A DNA stretch of 64,000 nt from Flammeovirgaceae bacterium (GTDB lineage Bacteria > Bacteroidota > Bacteroidia > Cytophagales > Cyclobacteriaceae): assembly GCA_021300095.1 (NCBI GenBank), contig JAJTHV010000118.1, positions 1-64,000 on the forward strand, in the 5' to 3' direction. Within the stretch, counting starts at the first letter, position 1; the number at the start of each line of letters is the position of its first letter. This document shows, in pieces, positions 35,802-45,098 of this stretch. The position numbers and the translations under genes were made by a program. The notes below the pieces were generated by a model. It was not told the DNA's origin. It made no database searches and saw only the letters and a program-made list of their open reading frames with translations.

Positions 35802-36737
35802 TTATTGTATTTCTGAAAGATATTTTTCTTTGTATTCCACATATTTTTCAAAGCCCATGTTAACACCTCCACAAACGATCACTAACACTTTTTCTCCTTG
35901 CCTCAGTACATTGTGCTTGGAATACGACAACGCAGCACCACATGCGGGCTCAACTAATGTATGAAACTCGCGGAAAAAATCTTGACATCCCATAAAAGCG
36001 ACTTTATCAGACATAATATAGGGTTCTACATCAAACTGTTTTGCGTAGTGTAGTGTTTGTGAAGCAACTTGTTTAGCGGCAAGGCTTGTAGCGATGGTAC
36101 TGACTCCTTCCAATTTTACTATTTGATTTGCATTAAAACTTTTTGCAAAAGAAGCTGCGCCTTCAGTCTCCGCTGTCACAATTTTTACATTGCTCCATTT
36201 ATTACGCAAAAGACCCTCAAATATTCCACTAAGCAAGCCACCTCCACCCACTGCCACCACGATCTTGTCGGGTTTGCTTATTTGCAAAGCACATTCATCT
36301 ATGATTGTTGAATGTCCTTGCCATAATTGGGGATGATCAAAAGGCGGTATGTAAGGCAGCTTAAGTTCTTCCGAAAGATTGATAGCATACACATTTGCCT
36401 CATCCCAGTTTTCACCAAAAATTTCAACATTGGCACCGAATCGCTTTATCTTGTCGATCATGTACGTAGATGTTGTTTTAGGGACAACCAAATGCACACC
36501 AATGCTCATGTGATTTCCAACATATGCTAGCGAGTAGCCTGCATTTCCTCCGGATGATCCAATTACTTTTTTATGGCCTTTACTAGCTAGGTCTTTCATT
36601 AAAAAGTCCATTCCTCTTAGTTTAAATGATCCGGTAGGCTGGTAGCATTCCATTTTGTAGAAAACCTCCGCATTACATTGCTCACTTGCAACGTTTGATT
36701 TGAATATTGGCGTAGTGATATAGAGTGGTTTTAACAT
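35802..36737 (-). CDS. PLP-dependent serine/threonine dehydratase-like enzyme
   Basis: 311 residues of fold-type II. The PLP lysine is in YQPTGSFKLRGM (about 32-43), the substrate loop SSGGNAGYS follows at about 61-69, and the phosphate-binding glycine loop is VAVGGGGLLSGI (about 164-175). The C-terminal VCGG is typical of serine dehydratases. It likely deaminates L-serine and/or L-threonine to the 2-oxo acid and ammonia; the lack of a regulatory ACT domain fits the catabolic, SDS-like type. The local sequence is AT-rich and next to a decayed gene, suggesting an accessory patch. Confidence 0.82.
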   Translation of the reverse strand: MLKPLYITTPIFKSNVASEQCNAEVFYKMECYQPTGSFKLRGMDFLMKDLASKGHKKVIGSSGGNAGYSLAYVGNHMSIGVHLVVPKTTSTYMIDKIKRFGANVEIFGENWDEANVYAINLSEELKLPYIPPFDHPQLWQGHSTIIDECALQISKPDKIVVAVGGGGLLSGIFEGLLRNKWSNVKIVTAETEGAASFAKSFNANQIVKLEGVSTIATSLAAKQVASQTLHYAKQFDVEPYIMSDKVAFMGCQDFFREFHTLVEPACGAALSYSKHNVLRQGEKVLVIVCGGVNMGFEKYVEYKEKYLSEIQ

Positions 36738-36898
36738 TTTTTTATCTTTTTTCCATTAGCTGAAATCCGTAAATTAAGGTTGTGTTTAATTTATAGTTGC
36801 AAGTAATATCAGTACAAATTGCCATGTATGCAAAATGTGCTGAATGCAAATTATTGTTTATGTATGATGTTTGTTTCAGTTGATGAAGAGTAAATTAC

Positions 36899-39073
36899 TT
36901 ATCGTTCGTTCACAAAATAGACTTTTTCAATCAGTCCGGTTTTTAGATTAAAGAAGTAGGTACCCACTCCAATCATGGGAGTTGGCCCCACACCCGAAAT
37001 CGATTCGATCGCTACGCATTTGTTGCCAAGAATGGTGCGGCTCGTTACATGGCAGTGCAAATTGGGAAGCTGATTAAACATACCTCCCCATATTTCTCTG
37101 ATTTGTTTACTGCCTTTGGCAATGGGAACAGTGGGATTCGAAATGTCGTAGATTTCTGCATCGGGAGCATAACGAGCAACAAACGCATCGATGTTTCGTG
37201 CATTGTACGCATTTACTTCTGCCTTAGCCAGTTCATCCACCGTTTTAGGAAGTAGGTCTGCAGGAATGTATCCGTATCCATTTAGATAAACGGTTTCAAT
37301 TTTTTCCAAGGCTTTTAAAGATTGTAGAGGATTCTCATGTAACAAAATGAAGTTCGCTACTTTGCCCCGCTCAATGCTTCCGTATGCATTGGCCACACCA
37401 AAACTTTTTGCCACGTCAATAGTCGAAGCTTTTAGCACTTGCCAATTAGATAGGCCAGCTTGTTTCATCATTTCTATTTCACGCAAGTACGAAGCACCGT
37501 GTGCCACACCCGGATTGCCTGCATCGGTACCTGTGGCAATCGTAATTCCATAGTCAGCTACGCGTTTCAGATTTACCAACATAATGCTATCGCTTTTGGA
37601 TGGGATGTTGAATTGCGCGCCAATAGCTTTGTAGTTAAATCCATTCAAGTCTTTGGGATCGAGGTGTTGAAGATCGAGTAAAGAACTTAATTGGGTAGGG
37701 TCTGACCACGCCAACTCATGTGACGTAAAATCAAACTGCTGCTTGATGATGCGATAGGCTTGCTGAGCCACTTGTAAAGTAGGGATGTAAACAATTTTCT
37801 TTACCTTTACTATTTTTAGAAAAGCATCATCAAGTATGACATCGTCTATACTATGAACCAACAAATCAGCTCCCAGACGAATAGCTTCTTTCGCTGTGGC
37901 TAACTCGGTGGCGTGTACTGCCACCTTCAAATTGTTTTTGTGCGCTTCGTCAATGGCGGCACCTACCTCAGCGCTAAACTGTTCTGCTTTTTGTCCCGGC
38001 AAAACCACAAACCATATCTTAATAAACGAAGGCTTGTATGGCAATTGCTTGCGCACGAGTGCCCTTGCTTCTTCTGCATTGTTTACTTTAATAATAGGAG
38101 GATCGGCTTTATCTAAGTTGAGTGGACCGTATGTTGAAATGAGCGGCCCCGTCACAATGGTATGTGGAGCTCTTATTTTTGGATTGATTGAATCTCGGAT
38201 GGTAAAGTTAGAAAGCGGACCACCCACATCTACTACACTGGTGATACCATTGGCAATGTAGCGCTTCATGGTGATTGTATGATTGTCTTTGATCCATTGC
38301 TGATCTTTTTCATAGGGCACCACTTTTGTAAAGTCGAAGCCATCGGGGCGTGTGTAGAGGCCTCCACTATGAAAGAAATGAATGTGTGAATCCATCAGGC
38401 CTGGCAATACGAATTTTCCTTGTCCATCAACCACCACCGCATCGGCCGGAAGTATTGTTTTGTTGCCCGGTAAAACGGAAATGATTTTGCCTTCCTTCCA
38501 AACTACGGTTTGATTCTCCAACACTTTGCCCGTGTTTACATCTACCACCGATACATTTTTGATTGCTTTCGTTTGTGAAAATTCTTTTTTCTCATTTTCT
38601 AATTCATCGGGTGATTCTTTTTTGGTTGATGTGCCTTCCGTTTTAATTACCACATATTCAATACGTTTTCTAACTTCCCTATTCAGAAGAATGAGTTTAT
38701 TTTTTGTAACGGAGATGATGCTATCTTTTCTTTCGCCACCTCCTGTTATTTGGGTGATCAAATCGTTGCCAACTCTTTTCCATGTGCCTGCTTGCTTACC
38801 TTGCGCAGTATTCAACTCGTAGACACCGTTTTCACCGAAGGTAAATTCGAGTGCTTTTATCAAATCAGCAACGGCATCTGGGTAGGCTTCCATTTGTTTG
38901 GCCTGATCTGGACTTACTTTCCTGATCCTTTGGAGAACCACTTCCGAAAATGCCGGAAGGGATTTTTCATCAATCTTCCACGTGTTGATCAACGGATTGG
39001 CTTGTCCAAATACAGCGGTCACGTTGGCTGTAAGGACAAATGCCAGAAATAAAGTAATTGTAAAGTGCTTCAT
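36899..39073 (-). CDS. Exported amidohydrolase with lipocalin-like and NTF2-like end domains
   Basis: 724 residues. Signal peptide to about residue 24 (TAVFGQ). Residues 25-145 resemble a lipocalin-like DUF (LINTWKIDEKSL, YELNTAQGKQAGTWKRVGN, KLILLNREVRKR). Residues 165-605 form a metal-dependent amidohydrolase: GLMDSHIHFF (HxH, about 231-236), a candidate carboxylated Lys in FIKIW, HATELA, HSIDD, and TGTDAGNPG with the catalytic Asp. Residues 610-724 match SnoaL/NTF2-like polyketide-cyclase folds (VNAYNARNIDAFVARYAPDAEIYD). It is probably a periplasmic hydrolase, peptidase or imidazolonepropionase-like; the substrate is unknown. Confidence 0.82.
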   Translation of the reverse strand: MKHFTITLFLAFVLTANVTAVFGQANPLINTWKIDEKSLPAFSEVVLQRIRKVSPDQAKQMEAYPDAVADLIKALEFTFGENGVYELNTAQGKQAGTWKRVGNDLITQITGGGERKDSIISVTKNKLILLNREVRKRIEYVVIKTEGTSTKKESPDELENEKKEFSQTKAIKNVSVVDVNTGKVLENQTVVWKEGKIISVLPGNKTILPADAVVVDGQGKFVLPGLMDSHIHFFHSGGLYTRPDGFDFTKVVPYEKDQQWIKDNHTITMKRYIANGITSVVDVGGPLSNFTIRDSINPKIRAPHTIVTGPLISTYGPLNLDKADPPIIKVNNAEEARALVRKQLPYKPSFIKIWFVVLPGQKAEQFSAEVGAAIDEAHKNNLKVAVHATELATAKEAIRLGADLLVHSIDDVILDDAFLKIVKVKKIVYIPTLQVAQQAYRIIKQQFDFTSHELAWSDPTQLSSLLDLQHLDPKDLNGFNYKAIGAQFNIPSKSDSIMLVNLKRVADYGITIATGTDAGNPGVAHGASYLREIEMMKQAGLSNWQVLKASTIDVAKSFGVANAYGSIERGKVANFILLHENPLQSLKALEKIETVYLNGYGYIPADLLPKTVDELAKAEVNAYNARNIDAFVARYAPDAEIYDISNPTVPIAKGSKQIREIWGGMFNQLPNLHCHVTSRTILGNKCVAIESISGVGPTPMIGVGTYFFNLKTGLIEKVYFVNER

Positions 39074-39210
39074 AGTTTTAAAAATGATTTAGCTCAAAGA
39101 AACGGAGCAAGTTTTATTTAAGATGTAGGGAACATCCTTTTCATGATCAAACCCTTCATTTTAATGACGAACACTTCGAACACTTAAGTATAGAAATACA
39201 ATCACGTCTA

Positions 39211-39244
39211 TTGGATGATTACTTTTGTTGGATGATTACTTTTG
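39211..39244. repeat. 17-bp perfect tandem duplication
   Basis: TTGGATGATTACTTTTG occurs twice in direct succession (39211-39227 and 39228-39244), just before the first ATG of the histidine kinase gene. It could alter leader length or extend the frame upstream with TTG codons. Confidence 0.8.
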
Positions 39245-39248
39245 TTAC

Positions 39249-40238
39249 ATGAATCGATTGATGATGCTGCATTTTAAAAAGGTGATAGGTCACCTCTTGG
39301 TTTGGTTGGCTTGGCTTTCCATACAAGTATATTTTTTGGTTCTCGCCAATCAGAAAATAGATGTAAAGACGATTTTTCAATTGGTCGGTCACTGCATTGA
39401 ATTAGCTCTTCTGATTTACTTCAATTTGTATGTGCTGGTGCCACTTTTATTGGACAGGAAAAAATATGTCGTTTATACGCTGAGTGTACTTGGTAGTTTG
39501 TTGATCGTTTCTTTTGCCAGTATTCACGTGGATTTGGGAATTACCCAAAGCAAGGATTATTTATCGCATGTAGTGGGTGCTGGTTTTTACTTTTTGGTTG
39601 GAACATTTATTGGGTTGTTTCACCGGTCGGTGTCTCTGAATAAAAAACTTCGGGAGCAACAACTAATCGCTGAACTGGATTTACTAAAAGCCCAGGTGAA
39701 CCCGCATTTCTTTTTTAATTCCCTGAACAGCATTTATTCGATTTCACTCGTAAATCCCGAAAAGACCAGTGCTGCCATCCTTCAGCTTTCGGAGCTGATG
39801 CATTATATGTTTAAAGTAACTCAACTGAACACCATTCCTCTGCAACAAGAACTAGAATACATTTCCCATTACATCCACTTGGAGAAGGAACGGTTTGGCG
39901 ATAAATGCGATGCATCCATTGAAGTTACCGGTCCGATTGATGCCGTTCAGATTCCGCCTTTGCTCTTGTTGCCATTTGTTGAAAACGCTTTCAAACATGG
40001 CACTGAAGTAGCCACTGCTCATTCATTTGTTCGAATCGATATGGCAGTGCAGCAAAATGAGTTTTTCTTTCAAGTGTCCAATTCCATTGGCGACCAACTG
40101 CAGACCAAGCCCGGTTCTGGAACAGGCTTGAAGAATGTAAAAAAGAGATTAGATCTTCTTTTTAAAGATAAACACGATTTGCAATTGGTTTCCGAACATG
40201 CAGTTTACATCGCTACCTTGCGTTTGCAATTGAACTAA
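39249..40238 (+). CDS. LytS/YehU-type sensor histidine kinase
   Basis: 329 residues from ATG 39249; upstream in-frame TTG codons in the tandem repeat are less likely starts. Four membrane helices (about 10-125) without an evident sensor domain precede the His_kinase domain: LKAQVNPHFFFNSLNSIYS with the phosphoacceptor His near residue 152, and the ATP-lid parts LLLPFVENAFKHG and GSGTGLKNVKKRLDLLF. It pairs with the LytTR regulator 7 bases downstream. The stimulus is unknown. Confidence 0.88.
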   Translation: MNRLMMLHFKKVIGHLLVWLAWLSIQVYFLVLANQKIDVKTIFQLVGHCIELALLIYFNLYVLVPLLLDRKKYVVYTLSVLGSLLIVSFASIHVDLGITQSKDYLSHVVGAGFYFLVGTFIGLFHRSVSLNKKLREQQLIAELDLLKAQVNPHFFFNSLNSIYSISLVNPEKTSAAILQLSELMHYMFKVTQLNTIPLQQELEYISHYIHLEKERFGDKCDASIEVTGPIDAVQIPPLLLLPFVENAFKHGTEVATAHSFVRIDMAVQQNEFFFQVSNSIGDQLQTKPGSGTGLKNVKKRLDLLFKDKHDLQLVSEHAVYIATLRLQLN

Positions 40239-40245
40239 CTCCGTT

Positions 40246-40983
40246 ATGGTTGGCGCAAAATCTCCCTTACCTTTTCGCTGCGTAATTATTGATGACGAAC
40301 CTCCGGCCATTGCCGTAATTACTAACTATATTAAACGAATGAGTGAGTTGCAGATGGCGGCAGCATTCAACAATGCCATGGCAGCGAAGAAGTATATCGA
40401 AGAGAATCAACCGGAGATAATCATTTCAGATATTAAGATGCCGGGCAAATCCGGAATTGATTTAGTCAAGGGTCTGGCATATCAGCCCTCGGTTATTTTT
40501 GCTTCGGCTTATGATCAGTTTGCCATCCATGGCTATGAACTGGGTGTGATTGATTTTTTACGAAAGCCGTTTTCGTTTCAGCGATTTAGTGATGCCATTC
40601 ACAAAGTCATTCATCCAAAAGCTCCTTTGTTGCCTGAAGTGCCTAAAAAAGATCCGTTCATTTTTCTGAAGGCCGATCGCGTCATACATCGGGTAATGCT
40701 TTCACAGGTTTTCTACTTTCAGGCTTTTGGCAATTATTGCAAAGCATTTTTTACGGATGGTAGTGTGCGCGTATATAATTCTAAAATCTCTTCGGTAGAA
40801 GAACTGGTAAAGCCGCATGGATTTTTGCGCGTTCATAAATCTTTTGTTATTTCAACTGCCAACATACAATCCATTTCAATCCAAATGATTATGATTAATC
40901 GCACTCAGCTACCTATTGGTGAGAGTTACAAAAAAATGGTAGTGAGTTATTTCAAATCAACCTCTGATATTGGGCTTTTCTGA
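40246..40983 (+). CDS. LytTR-family response regulator
   Basis: 245 residues. Receiver domain with the acidic pocket IIDDEPP (about 14-20), phosphoacceptor Asp in IIISDIKMPGKSG (about 61) and the conserved Lys in FLRKPF. The C-terminal LytTR DNA-binding domain (about 140-240) contains IFLKADRVIHRV, FYFQAFGNYCKAFF and GFLRVHKSFVIS. It regulates transcription with the kinase encoded just upstream. Targets are unknown; the M61 peptidase gene lies convergently beyond a shared terminator. Confidence 0.9.
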   Translation: MVGAKSPLPFRCVIIDDEPPAIAVITNYIKRMSELQMAAAFNNAMAAKKYIEENQPEIIISDIKMPGKSGIDLVKGLAYQPSVIFASAYDQFAIHGYELGVIDFLRKPFSFQRFSDAIHKVIHPKAPLLPEVPKKDPFIFLKADRVIHRVMLSQVFYFQAFGNYCKAFFTDGSVRVYNSKISSVEELVKPHGFLRVHKSFVISTANIQSISIQMIMINRTQLPIGESYKKMVVSYFKSTSDIGLF

Positions 40984-41000
40984 ATATTAACTCCAAAAAA

Positions 41001-41027
41001 AAATCCCTGACGTGTGGTCAGGGATTT
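41001..41027 (-). terminator. Strong intrinsic terminator between convergent genes
   Basis: AAATCCCTGAC (41001-41011), loop GTGTG, GTCAGGGATTT (41017-41027): a perfect 11-bp stem followed on the minus strand by a T-run of eight. It ends the M61 peptidase transcript and may also act on the plus strand. The core stem matches the terminator at 35391-35413. Confidence 0.8.
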
Positions 41028-41044
41028 CTGTGATTGGAATAAAC

Positions 41045-42892
41045 CTATTTACCCAACCAAGCGTTTCTAATTTTTTGTTGTGCAGCACTTGCGCTAGCCA
41101 ACGGCTCAATTGAAATATACGATTGCACTTCTTCCCGAATATCAGCTTCCAGCGCAACTTCTTTCTCTTCGCCATTGGCATCCTTACGTTGAACAACAAA
41201 CTTTACTGTGTCGCCTAATTTTGCAGTAGAAGAATATTTGGCAAAACATGCTTGATACGTTTCAAGTGTAAATGGTTCGCCATTCATAGAGACAAATACA
41301 TCGCCCTTTTGAAACCCTACTCGCTTGCCCAGATTGGTCGCCCCACTCATATCAGCAATGATCAAATGTTTTCTGTCGGGGGCAAGCCCTGCACCAAAGG
41401 CCATACTAATTTCTACTGATTGGCGTGTTGCGTCTGGGTTGTAACTAATGCCCAGTGCATCAAAAGTCTCCTTCAAAGGAAGTGGCTTGCCGGCTTCAAC
41501 ATAGTCTTTAAAGAAGGTGCGTATCTCTGGAAACGTCATGGAAGCAATCTGATCAAACAACACTTCGTCTTTAAATGATTTTTTCATCCCATATTTTTTT
41601 CCGAGACGAGCCATCACTTCGCGCAGCCCATATTTTCCGTTGGAGAGTGTGAGTAGTTTTACATCCAAACACAAACCAATAAGTGCTCCCTTTTGATACA
41701 CATTTTGGTATTGCTCTTTTTGTTTGTCCAATGCCTCGCTTGATAAAACCGTGAAGGCTAGCGTGTCATTGAAGTACTTTTTGGAAACCCCAATCTTTTC
41801 CGTCTGTCTCTTTAAATATTCTTCGAGCGAAATAGCACCGGAGCGAAGTTGCGAATGGTGAGCAGCATATTCAGTCACGCCTTCATACAACCACAAGTGT
41901 TTCGACATTTTGGCATCGATGAAATCGAAATTGCCAATTTCTTCGCTGTGGATGGTGAGTGGCGTGATGATGTGCAAAAACTCATGCGAAGCAATGTCTC
42001 TGAACTGACTCGACAATTCTTCTGGTGAAAAGCTATCCGGCATAAAGGTTAGGCACGATTGTGTGTGCTCCAATGCTCCGTAACGTGTTAAGTTCTTTTT
42101 GTTCGACAAGTAAACTAAAAATGCATATTTCTTTACCGGAAGTTTTCCTCCGAGGTATTTCGCATGACCTTCCAATATTGGGCGTACATCGTTTACCAAC
42201 GATATGGCAGAACTTTTGCCGCTTGCCGAAAAGACAGAAACCAGAACCGAAGCATTGGCTACTTTAATCCACGCAGTATCAGGTTTTGCATATAGAATAG
42301 GGGCGTCTGCTAATGTGTGATAGCTATCGGTTTCAAATAGATCTACATTTGGTGTATTGCTCTTTTGTGGTTCGAGTGAGGTAGAACCATAAAAACCTTC
42401 GGCATGTTTAATTTGTACCTGATACGGCTTCTTTTCATTTCCTTGCAGGTAGCCAATTATCCCGAATGTATTCAACACAAAGGCGGTGTCTTTTTCAAAG
42501 CTTGTTCCACCCGGTTCAAATACATCTTCTTTGATTTGTGGTGTATCCCACGTGTCATCTACATCATAGGTAACTTTGTAAAGTTTCTTTGCATCGCTGA
42601 TGGTCCAGGTATTGGCATCAGGATGTGTGGTTGATAGCGCGTTGCCCGCTTGATCAAAGGCCTTGAAGTCCGAAATGAAAGAACCAAAGTTACTGATGGA
42701 GTACGTGCCAGGCACAATTTTAGGAACATGAAAATTGATTTGGTCAATTTTCATTTTTGGGGTATAGATCTCCACCGAAAGCTTATCAGCAGAAGATTTG
42801 GTAAGATCAATGGATACCTTGTAACTATTTTGAGCAATCAGCAATTGTGGGATTAGAAAGAATGCGATTGTAATTGTCTTGAGAATTTTCAT
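41045..42892 (-). CDS. M61-family glycyl aminopeptidase-like protein with PDZ domain
   Basis: 615 residues. Signal peptide (to LLIAQ, about 20), an N-terminal beta domain (about 22-190), then the gluzincin catalytic domain with HEFLH (about 304-308) and the third zinc ligand Glu in WLYEGVTEY (about 340). A PDZ domain follows at about 490-585 (MSGATNLGKRVGFQKGDVFVSMNG). M61 peptidases of Bacteroidota cleave N-terminal glycine or other small residues in the periplasm. It is a lone gene between two LytS/LytTR modules. Confidence 0.9.
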   Translation of the reverse strand: MKILKTITIAFFLIPQLLIAQNSYKVSIDLTKSSADKLSVEIYTPKMKIDQINFHVPKIVPGTYSISNFGSFISDFKAFDQAGNALSTTHPDANTWTISDAKKLYKVTYDVDDTWDTPQIKEDVFEPGGTSFEKDTAFVLNTFGIIGYLQGNEKKPYQVQIKHAEGFYGSTSLEPQKSNTPNVDLFETDSYHTLADAPILYAKPDTAWIKVANASVLVSVFSASGKSSAISLVNDVRPILEGHAKYLGGKLPVKKYAFLVYLSNKKNLTRYGALEHTQSCLTFMPDSFSPEELSSQFRDIASHEFLHIITPLTIHSEEIGNFDFIDAKMSKHLWLYEGVTEYAAHHSQLRSGAISLEEYLKRQTEKIGVSKKYFNDTLAFTVLSSEALDKQKEQYQNVYQKGALIGLCLDVKLLTLSNGKYGLREVMARLGKKYGMKKSFKDEVLFDQIASMTFPEIRTFFKDYVEAGKPLPLKETFDALGISYNPDATRQSVEISMAFGAGLAPDRKHLIIADMSGATNLGKRVGFQKGDVFVSMNGEPFTLETYQACFAKYSSTAKLGDTVKFVVQRKDANGEEKEVALEADIREEVQSYISIEPLASASAAQQKIRNAWLGK

Positions 42893-42958
42893 TGGGAAAA
42901 AGTTAAACTTATTTTTAGACGTTTGATTTGATGCGAACGAGATCGATAGCGAATTGTT
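42893..42958. other. Intergenic stretch upstream of the M61 gene
   Basis: Part of the roughly 400-base gap between the M61 gene and the second histidine kinase. Apart from the small frame at 42959-43093, the gap holds only the upstream regions of the flanking divergent genes. I see no RNA gene or repeat in it. Confidence 0.3.
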
Positions 42959-43093
42959 TCAGCGAAGAAATAACTTAATGGAACGATTATTTGCTCTGGC
43001 AGTCTTCATTTTTGCATCTTGGATGGCAAAAGTCTTTTGCAATAAAACACCTGCACATAAACCGACTACAAATGCCATTAAGGTTAATTTCAT
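42959..43093 (-). CDS. Possible 44-residue membrane peptide
   Basis: ATG at 43093 opens 44 codons to a TGA. The peptide starts MKLTLMAFVVGLCAGVLLQK, one hydrophobic helix, then a basic tail with AKMKTARANNRSIK. A CAATTTTG octamer, one mismatch from the -7 element, lies about 33 bases upstream on the same strand. The frame may be chance; the clean helix-plus-basic-tail layout is the main argument for it. Confidence 0.3.
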   Translation of the reverse strand: MKLTLMAFVVGLCAGVLLQKTFAIQDAKMKTARANNRSIKLFLR

Positions 43094-43290
43094 AGCTATA
43101 TTTATTAAACCGTTATGCTAGTTGCAAAATTGATCTAAAACCATGGCTCATAAATACACCAGTGCATAGAATGAGGTAGGAATGAAGAGTCCATAGCGAA
43201 TTTAGAATAGAGATTCTTACAACACTTATTTTCTTCGCTTGTGTTATTTAGATCAAATAATTCTCTGGTTGTGTTTTACTTTACAGGCAA

Positions 43291-44325
43291 ATGATTGTAA
43301 GTCAAAATAAACTATACTGGATTCTTACCCTTTCGGGATGGCTGGGCATGTTGTCTATCGAGATTTTGAATTATACTTTTTTTATTGTAGGCCACTTTGA
43401 GTGGGGTTTTGTTTGGACGTTTGGTTATTATGCCTTTTTGGGAATAAGCCTCATGCATATCTTTCGATTTTTCGTAAAACGCTCAACCGTTTTTGATTGG
43501 AGACCGCGTGAAATTTGGTTGTTTGCGGTGCTTTCAACAATCATCATTTCCGTGATCATTAATTTACTCTCTACTATTCCCTATTTGTTTAAAGAATCCG
43601 AAAATATTTCGTCTATCTATTCATTCATTGCACTTTTTGGAGGCACGCTGAATAGCATGCGTTATATTGGTGTGTGGATTATTATCTATTTTTTATATCA
43701 GATTTTAGAAAGATCACGAAAGCTAAAGGAGGCTAAATTAGAATCAGATGGCATTGCGCGACTGATGGAATTGGAGTTACTAAAATCACAACTCAATCCG
43801 CACTTTTTATTCAATGCACTCAATTCCATTAAAGCGCTGGTGTCCATCGATCAGGAAAAGTGCAAGGATGCGATTGTAAAATTAAGTGAGCTGTTACGCT
43901 TTACACTTCAAAGTGGCAACCAAACACTCATTCCGCTTTCAGACGAAATGCAAGAAGTGAAGAAGTATCTAAGTCTGGAGCAAATCAGGTTTGGTGAGCG
44001 TTTTCAATTTGAGTTTCAAATGGACGAGCAAGCCGCCTATCAAATGGTGCCACCCAGCATGGTGCTTACGCTTGCAGAAAATGCCATTAAACACGGCATT
44101 ACAAAAACACCCGGTTTTTCGCAATTGCGTCTAACAGCTTCGTATACGAATGACACGCTCCAAATTGTTATGATCAATCCTGGGTGTTTAGAAAAAGGGG
44201 AAGGAATGGGACTGGGGTTGGTAAATATCGAGAAGAGATTGGCACACATCTTTCCAGATCATGCACAATTTTCCATCCAACAAATGGGGGCAGAAGTGAA
44301 AGCAACTATTATCATACAAAAATGA
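43291..44325 (+). CDS. LytS/YehU-type sensor histidine kinase (second copy)
   Basis: 344 residues. Four membrane helices (about 8-140), then a short coiled linker (RSRKLKEAKLESDGIARLMELELLKSQ) and the His_kinase domain LNPHFLFNALNSIKAL with the phosphoacceptor His near 170. ATP-binding parts are MVLTLAENAIKHG and GMGLGLVNIEKRL. The stop overlaps the start of its response regulator (ATGA), so the two are coupled. It is a diverged paralogue of the kinase at 39249. Confidence 0.9.
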   Translation: MIVSQNKLYWILTLSGWLGMLSIEILNYTFFIVGHFEWGFVWTFGYYAFLGISLMHIFRFFVKRSTVFDWRPREIWLFAVLSTIIISVIINLLSTIPYLFKESENISSIYSFIALFGGTLNSMRYIGVWIIIYFLYQILERSRKLKEAKLESDGIARLMELELLKSQLNPHFLFNALNSIKALVSIDQEKCKDAIVKLSELLRFTLQSGNQTLIPLSDEMQEVKKYLSLEQIRFGERFQFEFQMDEQAAYQMVPPSMVLTLAENAIKHGITKTPGFSQLRLTASYTNDTLQIVMINPGCLEKGEGMGLGLVNIEKRLAHIFPDHAQFSIQQMGAEVKATIIIQK

Positions 44326-45032
44326 TCAAGACTATTTTAATTGATGACGAGCCGCTGGCGATTACGGAATTACAATCCATGCTAAGCCCATACCCCGAAA
44401 TTGATATCATTTCCGTAAGCAACGATGCACAAGACGGTATTCAAAAGATACAGCAGTTCAATCCGCAGCTACTTTTCTTGGATATTAATATGCCGGGCAA
44501 GAATGGTTTTGATTTGCTGAGCGAATTGAGCAATGCGCCCGAGGTAATCTTTGTTACAGCCTACGATCAGTTTGCCATCAAAGCGTTTGAAGTAAATGCA
44601 TTGGATTACATCCTGAAGCCCGTGAATCCGGAGCGATTAAAAGAGGCGGTGACAAAAGTAATCCGAAAATTAACACAAGCCGAAGGCGAAAAAGCACTCG
44701 ACATCAATAAACGAATTTTCATTAAAGATGGTGAACAATGTTTTTTTGTGCCTATTCACCAGATTTTTTACATCGAGAGTGTTGGCAATTATGTTCGGTT
44801 GCATTTTCGGGATAAGAAAGCTATGCTACATCGTTCACTCAACTACTTGGAAGAAAAATTGCCGGACGAGCATTTCTTTCGTACCAGCCGACAGGAAATG
44901 ATCAATGTAAATTTCATTAAGAACATCGTGCCCTATTTTAGCAACACACTTCAGGTGGAAATGGAAACCGGAATCAAAATCGATTTGAGCCAACGCCAAA
45001 GTGTAAAGTTTAAAGAGAAGATGGGAATTTGA
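44322..45032 (+). CDS. LytTR-family response regulator (second copy)
   Basis: 236 residues from ATG 44322; the frame is open further upstream but only inside the kinase gene, and the ATGA overlap decides the start. Receiver domain: ILIDDEPLAI, phosphoacceptor in LLFLDINMPGKNG (about 53), Lys in YILKPVNPERL. LytTR domain: FIKDGEQCFFVPIHQIFYIES, NYVRLHF, FFRTSRQEMINVNFI. It works with the kinase encoded just before it. Targets are not evident. Confidence 0.92.
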   Translation: MIKTILIDDEPLAITELQSMLSPYPEIDIISVSNDAQDGIQKIQQFNPQLLFLDINMPGKNGFDLLSELSNAPEVIFVTAYDQFAIKAFEVNALDYILKPVNPERLKEAVTKVIRKLTQAEGEKALDINKRIFIKDGEQCFFVPIHQIFYIESVGNYVRLHFRDKKAMLHRSLNYLEEKLPDEHFFRTSRQEMINVNFIKNIVPYFSNTLQVEMETGIKIDLSQRQSVKFKEKMGI

Positions 45033-45098
45033 CTTTACGCCATTTTGCAAATCAGCTAGGTTCGCCCATCTATCATTATTCCTCTACCATTATTTACT

